Positions 43,024 through 52,800 of a stretch of DNA of 64,000 nucleotides are shown piece by piece (positions within the stretch are counted from its first letter, which is position 1; each line of letters begins with the position of its first letter). Under the pieces are notes generated by a model that had not been told where the DNA came from, searched no databases, and worked only from the letters and a program-made list of their open reading frames with translations. The position numbers and the translations under genes are program-made. Source of the DNA: Arenibacter sp. P308M17 (GTDB taxonomy: Bacteria; Bacteroidota; Bacteroidia; Flavobacteriales; Flavobacteriaceae); NCBI RefSeq assembly GCF_003426735.1, contig NZ_QVON01000009.1, positions 124,001 through 188,000 of the forward strand. Reading direction: 5' to 3'.

Positions 43024-45999
43024 TTAGAAACTAACATTTACTCCAAATTGATACGTTTTAGGGATGGGAACTGTAGCGAAATCAAACCCTCTTACCCCAT
43101 TGCTTTGCCCTGCGGCACTTACTTCTGGATCCCACCCGGAATAATTGTCCCATGAAACCAGGTTTCTACCTACCAAACTCAATGCTACATTGTCTATAAT
43201 GTCCCATTTTGGTTTAAAGTTATAGCTCAGGCTTACCTCCCTTAACTTAACAAAGGATCCATCTTCCACAAACTCTTCAAAGATATTGGCCTGTGCCCCA
43301 CCGTAGCCCTTGGGAAGGTTTCCCAACAATTCTTGACCCACATTATATCCACCACCAAACAATACATTGTCCATCAATCTGCGGTTCCAGTTGAATACTT
43401 CATAGCCCTGAACAGCATCAAACTGCACTCTTAAAGAAAAATCCTTATAAGTAATTTCATTGATCAGGGAACCAAACCAATCTGGATTGGGGTCGCCCAA
43501 TACTTTGGACGATTCGCCATCCTCAGTAGTACCTCTAAAAGGATATCCATTGGCGTCCAGGGCTATGGTCCCATCTTCGTTTCTAGCGTAAAACTCCCTA
43601 TAGAAAACACCTAAAGACTCCCCTTCTATTACATAGTTGGTGGAGAAACTGCCATCAAGGGTTAGTCGCCCTCCTCCTGCTACGTTGGTAACCTCATTCT
43701 TGTTTTTGGAGAAAGAAGCGGTCACGTCCCATGAAAAGTTTTCATTTTTAATGGGTGCGGCCATAAGAAGTACTTCTATCCCTTTATTTTCCAAATTTCC
43801 TACGTTTTCGAACCTCGAGCTAAAACCACTTGATGGTGCCAATACCCTTGGAAGCAATAGATCGGTCACTTTTTGATGGTAATACGAAAACTCTAGGCCT
43901 AAGCGGTTGTTGAGAAAACCTGCATCAAAACCCAATTCAATTTCATCCTGTCTTTCGGGTTTTAGGTTTTCATTTCCTTGAGCGGTCGAGGGGATAAGAC
44001 TTACCGCCCCACCAATGGCTGACGGCGTATATACTGAAAATCTGTCAAAGGCACCCAATGCGGTAAGGTTACCGGCCTGTCCCCATGAAGTCCTTAATTT
44101 AAAGGAATTAAAAGTGTCTGAAAAGGTATCTTTCCAAAAATCCTCATCGGATAGAACGTAAGAGGCGCTGGCCTTAAAATAAAGTTGATTGCGCTCATCC
44201 TTACCGAAAGTTGAAGCCCCGTCCATTCTTACGGCCCCGTTTATGTAAAGTTTGTCCATGAAGGAAAACGATTGTTGCAGGAAAGCTCCCCAGTATGATA
44301 TCTGTGATCTAGTCTCTCCTTGTTCCAATAAACTACCTCCAGTTGCCGTTTGCACCACAGGAGGAAGTCCGGTTGCACTAATGCCTACCCTGTCCCTTTC
44401 TTCGTATTGCCAAGATCCGCCGGCGGTGGTGGTGGAGTTCACGCTATCCGATATATCCGTTCTGTAAGTTATATTAAGGTCACTGTTGTATTGAAAACTG
44501 TTTAAATCGGATCTTCTAGCAAATCCATCGGGTAGGGTGGAAGTATTATTGATTGGGATAAAGGCAGTGGCGGATTGGTTGTAATAATCCATTCCCAGGG
44601 TATATTTTGCGGAAAGATGCTCATTGAATTTACCATCCAAGGCAATGCTGGTGATAAAACGATTGGTTTTTTGTCCAAAATCGAAACGGTCCACCGCTTC
44701 CAAAGGGTTGGTTCTCGCCACCAAGGGAGAGGTTATAGGGTAAACTCCGGAAGCATCAGGAGTTGGATCTATGGAATTATCGCTGAACAAGAACCCTGTA
44801 ATGGAACCATAGGCAGAATTGATCCCTCCATTGGGAACGTCGTTGCTTATACTTCTAACGTAGTTGAAACCTCCGGTGATATCCAGCCAATCAAATGCCT
44901 TTTGGGTAATGTTGGCCTTAAAGCCATAACGTTTAAAGTCGGTATTCTTTACAATACCTTCATTGTCCAAGTGTGAGGCCGAAAGAAAATAGGAGGTCTT
45001 CCCATTTCCGCCATTTACCGAAAAGTAATTCTCCAGTCCGGAACCAGTATCGAAAATAACATCTTGTAAATCATATCGCTCTGCTGCAACTGTAGCCAAA
45101 TTATTTCTATCAGTGGCCACTTCCCATGCTAGGGGAACGGTATTGTAATCTATTTTTTTTCTAAGCTCGTTAAGCTTGGTATTTGTCATAAAAGTAAATT
45201 TTGGCTCCCCACTTTTACCTTTTTTGGTGAAAATTTGAACTACCCCGTTGCTTGCTCTCGAACCGTATATTGCCGCTGCCGCTGCACCCTTTATAATTTC
45301 TATTTTTTCAATATCGTTGGGGTTAAGATCGGCAAGCCTGTTCTGGGAATTTCCTCCCAAATCTATGAGTTCGTTACTGGAATTGCTGACTATGATGCCA
45401 TCCACAATATAAAGGGGATCGGAACTACCTGCAATGGTGCTTGGCCCCCTAAGTCTTATACTGATGCCTCCAGCCGGGTCTCCGGAATTTTGTTGTACCA
45501 GGGCACCGGAAACTTTTCCGGCAATGGCCTGATCTACCTGGGTGGCGCCATTATTGGTCAAATCTTCCGATTTTACTGAGGATATGGCGTTTCCCAAAGA
45601 TCTTTTATTGGCCCCTGTCCCTGTCCCGGTAACCACCACTTCGTCCAGACTTAAAAGGTCCTCCACTAGTACAATATCCTGAGTGATATTGTTGCCCGAG
45701 GCAGTGAAGGATATTTTTTGAGTGCTAAAACCAAGATAGCTAGCGGTTAGGGAATAATCCCCGTTCTCCAAATCAGCCTTAAAGCTGTAGTTTCCATCAA
45801 AATCCGAAACCGCCCCAAAAGAAGTATTTGCAATAAATACAGAGGCTCCGGCAATTGGTATCCCAGAACCGCTTTCGGTTACGTTTCCACTGATTGTAAT
45901 TGGGGATTGTTGCCCAAATACATTTGTACTCATTACCAAAAGTAGCCATAGGAATAAATGGCTTGGCAATTTTCCTCTAATTGTTTGAAATTTTTTCAT
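43024..45999 (-). CDS. SusC/RagA-type TonB-dependent outer-membrane transporter
   Basis: A 991-residue outer-membrane beta-barrel that imports oligomers with energy from TonB. In order: signal peptide (about 1-29, ending NVFGQ), a carboxypeptidase-regulatory-like beta domain (about 33-112, GNVTESGSGIPIAGASVFI), the TonB box and plug (LDEVVVTGTGTG at about 117-128, through IEIIKGAAAAAIYGSRASNGVVQIFTKKG), and the barrel ending in the typical aromatic C terminus QFGVNVSF. susD follows on the same strand. The divergent DeoR-type regulator gene and the peptidoglycan-recycling genes make this a candidate muropeptide or glycan importer. Confidence 0.93.
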   Translation of the reverse strand: MKKFQTIRGKLPSHLFLWLLLVMSTNVFGQQSPITISGNVTESGSGIPIAGASVFIANTSFGAVSDFDGNYSFKADLENGDYSLTASYLGFSTQKISFTASGNNITQDIVLVEDLLSLDEVVVTGTGTGANKRSLGNAISSVKSEDLTNNGATQVDQAIAGKVSGALVQQNSGDPAGGISIRLRGPSTIAGSSDPLYIVDGIIVSNSSNELIDLGGNSQNRLADLNPNDIEKIEIIKGAAAAAIYGSRASNGVVQIFTKKGKSGEPKFTFMTNTKLNELRKKIDYNTVPLAWEVATDRNNLATVAAERYDLQDVIFDTGSGLENYFSVNGGNGKTSYFLSASHLDNEGIVKNTDFKRYGFKANITQKAFDWLDITGGFNYVRSISNDVPNGGINSAYGSITGFLFSDNSIDPTPDASGVYPITSPLVARTNPLEAVDRFDFGQKTNRFITSIALDGKFNEHLSAKYTLGMDYYNQSATAFIPINNTSTLPDGFARRSDLNSFQYNSDLNITYRTDISDSVNSTTTAGGSWQYEERDRVGISATGLPPVVQTATGGSLLEQGETRSQISYWGAFLQQSFSFMDKLYINGAVRMDGASTFGKDERNQLYFKASASYVLSDEDFWKDTFSDTFNSFKLRTSWGQAGNLTALGAFDRFSVYTPSAIGGAVSLIPSTAQGNENLKPERQDEIELGFDAGFLNNRLGLEFSYYHQKVTDLLLPRVLAPSSGFSSRFENVGNLENKGIEVLLMAAPIKNENFSWDVTASFSKNKNEVTNVAGGGRLTLDGSFSTNYVIEGESLGVFYREFYARNEDGTIALDANGYPFRGTTEDGESSKVLGDPNPDWFGSLINEITYKDFSLRVQFDAVQGYEVFNWNRRLMDNVLFGGGYNVGQELLGNLPKGYGGAQANIFEEFVEDGSFVKLREVSLSYNFKPKWDIIDNVALSLVGRNLVSWDNYSGWDPEVSAAGQSNGVRGFDFATVPIPKTYQFGVNVSF

Positions 46000-46082
46000 C
46001 GGCTTTTAGAGTTAATTTTTAGTGAATTAAATTAGAAATAGAGTAATTGTTATTCTCAAAAATATGCAAAAAACCGCAACTC

Positions 46083-46107
46083 TTGCAATAATTTGCAATA
46101 TATTGCA
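46083..46107. promoter_or_regulatory. Candidate operator in the susC/deoR intergenic region
   Basis: A perfect 14-base palindrome, TGCAATATATTGCA (46094-46107), is preceded by a half-site TTGCAATA (46083-46090) in the 190-base divergent region. DeoR-type regulators bind such repeats, so this could be the operator through which the regulator controls both itself and the transporter operon. The assignment is an inference from position and symmetry. Confidence 0.55.
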
Positions 46108-46191
46108 TTAATTTTTGAAATTGTTAGCTTTATGAGGATTGTTTGCAGTATTTTGCTAATATTGAGAATATTCTGTTAATATGATAATTTT

Positions 46192-46941
46192 ATGTTAAAA
46201 GCCGAGAGACAACAAGTAATCCTAAACGAGGTTAGAATCCATAATAGGGTTTTATTCACGGATATTGCCGAACTATTGAGTGTTTCGGTAGATACCATTC
46301 GCCGTGATATTAAGGAGCTCAGTGCCGTAAAAAAATTAAAAAAGGTACATGGCGGGGCCATTTCATTAGGTTTTAACAATTACCATGTTGAAAATCAAGA
46401 GATCTATGCCCTTGAGAGTAAGTCGCGCATTGCCAAAAAGGCAATAACCCTGATCAAGAGTGGACAGGTCGTACTTTTAAGTGGGGGAACCACTAATATG
46501 GAAATTGCAAGGATGATTCCGCCCCATTTGAAAATTACCTGTTTTACACCCAGTTTACCGGTGGCCGTTCAATTAATGGCCAAATCGGATGTGGAAGTAA
46601 TATTGGTAGGTGGAAAGTTATCCAAGGATTCGCAAATTGCCATTGGGGGCTGCGCTATAAACATGTTGAACGATATTAAAGTGGATATCTGCTTTTTGGG
46701 TATCAATTCTATTGACAGATTAAACGGGGTGACCGATTTTGACTGGGATGTTGTTCAAATGAAAAAGGCTATGATTAATGCCTCCAAAAAAATCGTTGCC
46801 CCTTCAATTTCCGAGAAATTACATTCTACACAGCGGTTCAGGATATGTGACTTGGATACTATCGATGTTTTAATTACCGAATTGGATCCAGAGGATGATA
46901 AATTAAAGGATTTTAGGGAAACCAATATGATATTGTTATAA
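46192..46941 (+). CDS. DeoR/GlpR family transcriptional regulator
   Basis: A 249-residue regulator with an N-terminal DeoR helix-turn-helix (about 5-58: LFTDIAELLSVSVDTIRRDI followed by KKVHGGA) and a C-terminal DeoRC sugar-phosphate sensor domain. The sensor motifs are LLSGGTTNMEIA (about 94-105), VEVILVGGKLS and DICFLGINSID. These proteins respond to phosphorylated sugars; MurNAc-6-P, made by AnmK and used by MurQ, would be a logical effector. It is divergent from susC and precedes murQ on the same strand by about 295 bases. Confidence 0.92.
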   Translation: MLKAERQQVILNEVRIHNRVLFTDIAELLSVSVDTIRRDIKELSAVKKLKKVHGGAISLGFNNYHVENQEIYALESKSRIAKKAITLIKSGQVVLLSGGTTNMEIARMIPPHLKITCFTPSLPVAVQLMAKSDVEVILVGGKLSKDSQIAIGGCAINMLNDIKVDICFLGINSIDRLNGVTDFDWDVVQMKKAMINASKKIVAPSISEKLHSTQRFRICDLDTIDVLITELDPEDDKLKDFRETNMILL

Positions 46942-47235
46942 AATATGTAAATGTTGGTCCTTTGTAAATTTTTAAATGGTCTTAATTTTATTAATAATCG
47001 CAGTAAGTTTTGGATAAGGTTCAAAAGTAAAATTTCATAAGTTTGCCATTATATTCTGAGTATACTTTGACTTGTGAAACAGTGGTTAGTTTAAATAAAA
47101 AATTATTTCCAAATGAATAACAGGAGTAATGGCTTAATTTAATGAAATTACTGAGTTGATCATCCTATTCAAGTATTCTATGTTTAGTTTAAACCAATTA
47201 ATAATTCTATCTAAATCAAATACCGACCATAAAAT

Positions 47236-48051
47236 ATGTCCGACTACCTAAAGATTACCGAATTACCATCAAAATATACCGATTTGGAATTGATGGATAC
47301 CGCAACGATCCTTAAAAATATGAATAAGGAGGACCAATTGATTGCCGATGCGGTAGCCTTGGTCATACCTGAAGTGACCAAATTGGTGGATGCCCTGAAG
47401 GAAAGATTCGACAAGGGGGGCAGATTATTTTATATAGGTGCCGGCACCAGTGGCCGTTTGGGTGTGCTTGACGCTTCGGAAATTCCGCCCACTTTTGGGT
47501 TGTCGCACGATCATGTCATTGGATTGATAGCAGGTGGGGATGTGGCCATCAGAAAGGCCGTTGAGAATGCAGAGGACAATACCGTTCAGGCCTGGAAGGA
47601 TTTGGAAGCTTTTGATATAACTAAGAACGATACCGTGGTGGGAATTGCCGCATCGGGCACTACACCTTATGTTATTGGAGGGGTAAAGGCCGCCGCCGCA
47701 CATGGATTGTTGACCGCATGTATCACCAATAATCCGGGATCTCCCCTTACCCAAGTTGTGGAAATACCTATTGCTGTAAATGTAGGGCCGGAATTTCTTA
47801 CCGGAAGTACGCGGATGAAAAGCGGAACATCTCAAAAGCTGGTGCTCAACATGATTTCCACGGCCCTAATGATCAGGATCGGGAGGGTAAAAGGGAATAA
47901 AATGGTAAATATGCAGCTTACCAATGAAAAGTTGGTAGACCGCGGCACCCGGTATTTGGTAGAGGAGTTAAATATAGATTATACCGAGGCCGAAAAATTA
48001 TTAAAGAAATACGGTTCCGTAAAGAATGCCATAGACGCCAGAAGGGGATAG
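47236..48051 (+). CDS. murQ: N-acetylmuramic acid 6-phosphate etherase
   Basis: A 271-residue cytosolic lyase that removes D-lactate from MurNAc-6-P to give GlcNAc-6-P. SIS-fold signatures are YIGAGTSGRLGVLDASEIPPTF (acid/base Glu82) and the second conserved Glu in VENAEDN (about Glu113); GIAASGTTPYV and LTGSTRMKSGTSQK complete the sugar-phosphate site. It is slightly shorter than E. coli MurQ (298) but intact. It joins the AnmK product to amino-sugar metabolism. It is convergent with the cytochrome c gene, one base away. Confidence 0.96.
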   Translation: MSDYLKITELPSKYTDLELMDTATILKNMNKEDQLIADAVALVIPEVTKLVDALKERFDKGGRLFYIGAGTSGRLGVLDASEIPPTFGLSHDHVIGLIAGGDVAIRKAVENAEDNTVQAWKDLEAFDITKNDTVVGIAASGTTPYVIGGVKAAAAHGLLTACITNNPGSPLTQVVEIPIAVNVGPEFLTGSTRMKSGTSQKLVLNMISTALMIRIGRVKGNKMVNMQLTNEKLVDRGTRYLVEELNIDYTEAEKLLKKYGSVKNAIDARRG

Positions 48052-48052
48052 A

Positions 48053-48457
48053 TTATTTATGGACATTCATGGACACTTCCTCCTCGGTTACCATGCTGTC
48101 GCTTTTATTGCCCCATGAATTCAGGATATAGTTCATTACATCTGCAATTTCCCCATCTTCCAATCCCATTGGTGGCATAATGTTGTCATAGGTCAGCCCA
48201 TTGACCAATATAGGGCCTTGTTGGCCGTATTTTATACCCCTTATACTTTCTTCCCTTTTGTTCATTAAAAAATCAGATTTGGCCAATGGCGGGAATGTTT
48301 TTTCCACGCCTTCCCCATTGGCCATATGGCAATTTATACAGAAGTCGGAATAAATATCCCCACCTCTTTGGATACTTTCTTCCAATTCCTTGTCCTGGAA
48401 CAAAAAAAGGGCCAGTAAGGAAATGGACAAAATATAGGTTATAAGCAAGAGTTTCAT
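48053..48457 (-). CDS. Small periplasmic or membrane-anchored cytochrome c
   Basis: A 134-residue class I cytochrome c. One N-terminal helix (about 2-20) exports or anchors it. Haem attaches at CINCH (Cys40, Cys43, His44) and the axial Met is in NIMPPMG (Met94, or possibly Met97), before the usual C-terminal helix EIADVMNYILNSWGN. It lies downstream of the PQQ-type sugar dehydrogenase gene on the same strand (about 145 bases apart), so it may accept electrons from that enzyme. The leader shared with msrA lies directly upstream of its start. Confidence 0.92.
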   Translation of the reverse strand: MKLLLITYILSISLLALFLFQDKELEESIQRGGDIYSDFCINCHMANGEGVEKTFPPLAKSDFLMNKREESIRGIKYGQQGPILVNGLTYDNIMPPMGLEDGEIADVMNYILNSWGNKSDSMVTEEEVSMNVHK

Positions 48458-48566
48458 CTGTTACTTTTTATTGTTTTTAATCGGTCAGATGTAATGCCTT
48501 GATTATCATGTCGTCCCGATAATTATCGGGAGGTTTGATAAATCTCCATTGGGCATTTCATAGATT
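48450..48566. repeat. Leader repeat, cytochrome c copy
   Basis: This copy is homologous to 25899-26034, starting at the first codons (both genes begin ATGAAACT) and running outward through TTATTGTTTTTAATCGGTCAGA to ATTTCATAGAT. An 18-base palindrome (48514-48531) interrupts this copy but not the msrA one. Confidence 0.75.
48514..48531. repeat. Perfect 18-base palindrome in the cytochrome c leader
   Basis: TCCCGATAATTATCGGGA is an exact palindrome. It sits at a position where the homologous msrA leader has no equivalent, so it looks like an inserted element rather than part of the ancestral leader. Confidence 0.75.
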
Positions 48567-48601
48567 ATTCTTTAAGTTGCTGAGGTGTAAGGAAAAAGAT
48601 G

Positions 48602-49723
48602 TTATTTTTTTGGTACCAGTTTATAGATCCCCTTCCCTTCCACTGCAACATATATAAAACCATCAGGAGCTTGTCTTACGTCTCGTACACGTCCCAGGTC
48701 GGGCATTAATTTTTCCCTATAAACAACCTTATTGCCCTTTAGTTCCAGTCTTTCCAAGTATTGAAATTTTAGGGAACCTACGAGTAAATTGCCTTTCCAT
48801 TCCGGATATTTGTCAGAGGTTACAAAAGCCATTCCACTAGGGGCAATGGACGGTACCCAGTAATGTACGGGTTGTTCCATGCCTTCCATTTCGGTTTTGT
48901 CCGTTATGGGCGTACCACTATAATTGATGCCATAGGTAATTACCGGCCATCCATAATTCTTACCCTTTTCAATGATATTGATTTCGTCCCCGCCCTGTGG
49001 CCCGTGTTCATTGTCCCAGATTTTCCCTGTCATCGGGTTTTTGGCCAGACCCTGGGGATTTCTGTGCCCATAGCTATATATGGCCGTTTTTGCCCCTTCG
49101 GTATTTACAAACGGATTATCCAAAGGAATACTTCCGTCCGCGTTCAAACGATATATTTTTCCGCCATCCCTGGTAATATCCTGGGGGTTAACATCCCGGT
49201 CACCACGCTCTCCGATGGAAAAGAATAAATATCCGTTATCGTCAAAGACAATTCTGGATCCAAAATGCTGGCCTTTGGTAGTGTTCGGGGTAGCCTTGTA
49301 CAACAACTGGGTGTCGGTAAGGCTATTGTTGTTCAATTTTGCCCTGATTATTGCTGTATTTCCACCCTTATCATCACCGTCTTCGGAGGCATAGGATATG
49401 TAGATCCACCCATTATTGGCGTAATCGGGATGCAGGACAACATCCAAAAGACCTCCTTGGCCTCTATTGTATACGACTGGGGCATTGCCCACTTCTATTT
49501 TTTGACCATCCTGAAAATGGATCAATTTACCTGCCTTTTCCGTGATGAGCATACTACCATCCGGCAGAAAGGTAAATCCCCATGGTATTTGTAGTTCATC
49601 GATTATTAGTTCTGCAGTGAAGGGTGGGTTATCTATGTTATTAACCTCATTTTCAGTTTGTTGTGCGCAGGATAAATTTAAGGTCAGTAAGGTGACGAAT
49701 ATAATTTGAATACTATTTTTCAT
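48602..49723 (-). CDS. PQQ-dependent sugar dehydrogenase, lipoprotein
   Basis: A 373-residue six-bladed propeller of the glucose/sorbosone dehydrogenase family. A lipoprotein signal ends LNLSC (Cys19). Signature blocks are IPWGFTFLPDGSMLITEKAGKL (about 45-66), GQGGLLDVVLHPDYANNGWIY (about 88-108), GQHFGSRIVFDDNGYLFFSIGERG and GHRNPQGLAKNPMTGKIWDNEHGPQGGDEIN. The family oxidises aldose sugars with PQQ and calcium in the periplasm; some Bacteroidota members have unproven substrates. A cytochrome c gene lies directly downstream and is a plausible electron acceptor. It is divergent from the giant adhesin gene. Confidence 0.92.
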   Translation of the reverse strand: MKNSIQIIFVTLLTLNLSCAQQTENEVNNIDNPPFTAELIIDELQIPWGFTFLPDGSMLITEKAGKLIHFQDGQKIEVGNAPVVYNRGQGGLLDVVLHPDYANNGWIYISYASEDGDDKGGNTAIIRAKLNNNSLTDTQLLYKATPNTTKGQHFGSRIVFDDNGYLFFSIGERGDRDVNPQDITRDGGKIYRLNADGSIPLDNPFVNTEGAKTAIYSYGHRNPQGLAKNPMTGKIWDNEHGPQGGDEINIIEKGKNYGWPVITYGINYSGTPITDKTEMEGMEQPVHYWVPSIAPSGMAFVTSDKYPEWKGNLLVGSLKFQYLERLELKGNKVVYREKLMPDLGRVRDVRQAPDGFIYVAVEGKGIYKLVPKK

Positions 49724-49857
49724 AATTTATCGTTAAATAATTAATAATGTAGCTTAGAACGCTAAAGATAAATATAAAATATAAGTTTAAACCAATACAC
49801 CAAGAATATACTTTGACCTCCCAAGTCCAATTATATTTTGTAAAACCTACTTAACCT

Positions 49858-52800
49858 ATGCTCCCGAAAAAGCCTCGGTATATTTATTATACCCTAGTTC
49901 TGCTAACACTAAGTATTGTGTTTGGTGTGTTGAAGGCAAACCCCATAGTTAACGAACTTATAGCGGATGTTTCCGCTGCGGTAGAAAATATAAATACCAC
50001 AAAAATTGTAGTTGACCGGCTCCAGGAGAGTAATTTTTCGGACAAAACAAAAATAAGCTCCGTAAAGGCGGTGGAAATGGATATTACTACCAGTCCAATG
50101 ATGTTTGCTACGATCATCAACGGGGCCAACGAAGAGGTAACCTGTACCAATGATGGGAGTACCCTGGCCAAATTTTTTCTATGTGGGACCGGTGATGATA
50201 GAACCATTTCTGTAAGCGGAAGTGGTACCATTACCTGGCAAAAGGTTTCCGCAAGTTGTCCGTTCGTAGGTACCGACGATTGTCCCGTAAAGGATAATAG
50301 TTGTTATGGGCCGGCAGTAACCGGGGCAACTTATTTTTTGGATGCCAGTGACCCCTCCGTTGCAGGGGAATATCGAGTTAGGGTAGGGTCGGGTGCCTTT
50401 TATTATTTCCGGGTTTCTTCCAATCCCTTGAACCCCCAACTGAGTACCCAGGATATTATCTGTGGAAATGCCGGCAGGGTAGAGGTTACCAATGTCCCTG
50501 CTGGATACGAATACAGCCTGAATTCTGCTGCCGGTCCCTATCAGGATAATCCGTATTTCGATATACTTACCCCAGGTAATTATCAGGTGTATACACGATT
50601 AAAGAACGCTTCCCCCAGTGCCTGTGTTTTTCCATCCCAAACCGTAACCGTTAGCGAGGTGGATATGACCGTAGATGTTTCCATGATAGATATTGTCTGT
50701 AGTGGGGATAAGGGCAGTATAAGCATTGACGTTTCCGGAGTACCCGGATTTTACAGTTATAGATTAATTAGGAACGGGGTTACCATGAACACCTATGGTC
50801 CCAATAGTTCCAATACACATACCTTTAATAATCTTGGTGCCGGTACTTATTCCGTATCGGTTCAGGCCGGCAGCAGTTGTACCCAGACCATAAGTACCAT
50901 TAATGGAAATCCGATTACCATTGGTGCCGGACTGGTTCCTGTTGATGCTACTGCTTTTGCGACCGATAGTTTTGGTTGTGGTGCTACTTCGGTGGATATC
51001 ACCATTGATGCCAGTGGGGGTACAGGACCCTATCAATATAGCATTAACGGAGGGGCTTTCAGCGGGAGTTTTACCACTTCCACAACCCATACCGTTAACA
51101 GTCCCGGATCCTATAGTATAGTGGTAAGGGATGTTAACGGATGTACCAAGAATGCTGCGGTAGACGTTGAGAATATTCCACCTCCGGTATACAATATCAG
51201 TTCTATAGATGCCAATTGCGGGGGGTCTAACAACGGAAGCATCACTGTAAATGTTACGAATAGTAATGGTTATAACCTGGAATACAGTATTAATAATGGC
51301 GGTACGTTTCAGAACAGCAATGTGTTTTCCAATCTGTCCCCAGGGAACTATAATATTGTTATAAGGTATCAGCAAGATACTTTTTCATGTACCACTCCTG
51401 CAGTTGCGAGAGCCATAGGTACCCCTTCAACAATATTGGGAAATGCCAACGCCACCCAAACCCCAACCTGTTTGAACGAAAGTGGGGGCCAGATTACCTT
51501 TTCGGGAGTCAGTGGAGGTGTAGGTCCCTATGAGTATAGCATTGGGTCCGGATTCCTTCTGAACAATACGGTATTTAATGGGATTTCTGCGGGAACATAC
51601 TCCCCGCAGATACGGGATGCCAATGGTTGTGTCTCCACCTTGCCCACCATTGTTTTTAGTCCGTTGAACAAACCTACGGATATCGATTTTATGGTATCCA
51701 GTATAGATTGTGCTACCGGTACGGCATCCGTTTCCTTGGCCGTAACAGGGGGTGCGGCCATCAGTACCTATGAAATTATAGCCCCTACCAATGTAAATAA
51801 TGGTGGGGCCAATACCTTCACGGGCCTAGGTCTGGGAAATTATACCTTTAGGGTAACCGATTCTGCCGGTTGTAATTATACGGAAAGTTTTGCCATCACC
51901 GATATTAGCTCTATTGGGGTGACAAGTCAATTGCTTACGAATGTCAGTTGTGTAGGATATAGTGATGGGGCAGGTCGTTTTATAGTGGACGGCTTTAGCG
52001 GCACCTATAGGTATCAGATAGATGCAAATCCAGCTGTAACCGGACAGACCTCCAATATAGTTTCAGTAAGCGGATTAGGAGCCGGTTCCTATACCATAAC
52101 GGTTACGGATGAAGACACCAATTGCGTAGATACTGCAACGCTGGTCATTGCGGAACCATCAACACCATTGGCCATAAATCCAATATGGACCGATATGAGC
52201 TGCCAGAACAACAATAGGGGAGCGGTTAATGGGAATGCTTCCGGAGGTTGGGGCGGATTCCAATATACCCTCACCAGACCTAATGGAACTACTTTGGGGC
52301 CAAGGAGCAATCCAAATTTTACGGGTCTGACCGATGATACCGGCCCCTACATCATTAGTGTGGTAGACGGGGGTGGTTGTACCGCCTCCGCAAGTTATAC
52401 CTTTACTTCCTTGACGGCACCTATCCTAGTGTTGGATTCGGCTGCCTCGGATTTTTGTTTTGATAGTTCCAATGCCACCACTATGGTGGTCAACGCCAGT
52501 GGTGGGGATGGGAACTATGAGTACCGAATAGATAATGGCCCTTGGACAGCCGGTGGTGCAAGTGCAAGTTATGGCGGACTTACCCCTGGTAACCATACCG
52601 TTGAGGTTAGGGACGGAAATAACTGTTTGGATAGTGTGGTTAGGAATATTAGGCCACAGACTACCTCTACGGTCAGTATACAAAAAGAGCTTACCTGTAG
52701 CTTGGTACCTGGAGCCGGTGATGCCGATATTCGGGTCAATATTGGCAATGGAAATCCACCTTATGCCAATTATGCCGTAAATATTAATGGAGGGGGATAT

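Noticed and set aside
41664-45999. Starch or plant-polysaccharide utilisation locus
   Set aside because: No amylase or other polysaccharide lyase or hydrolase is linked; the neighbouring enzymes all fit peptidoglycan recycling.
50764-51375. Long minus-strand open frame inside the giant surface-protein gene (203 codons)
   Set aside because: It is a shadow of the repetitive, stop-poor opposite strand; its composition is unlike a protein and no family pattern is seen.
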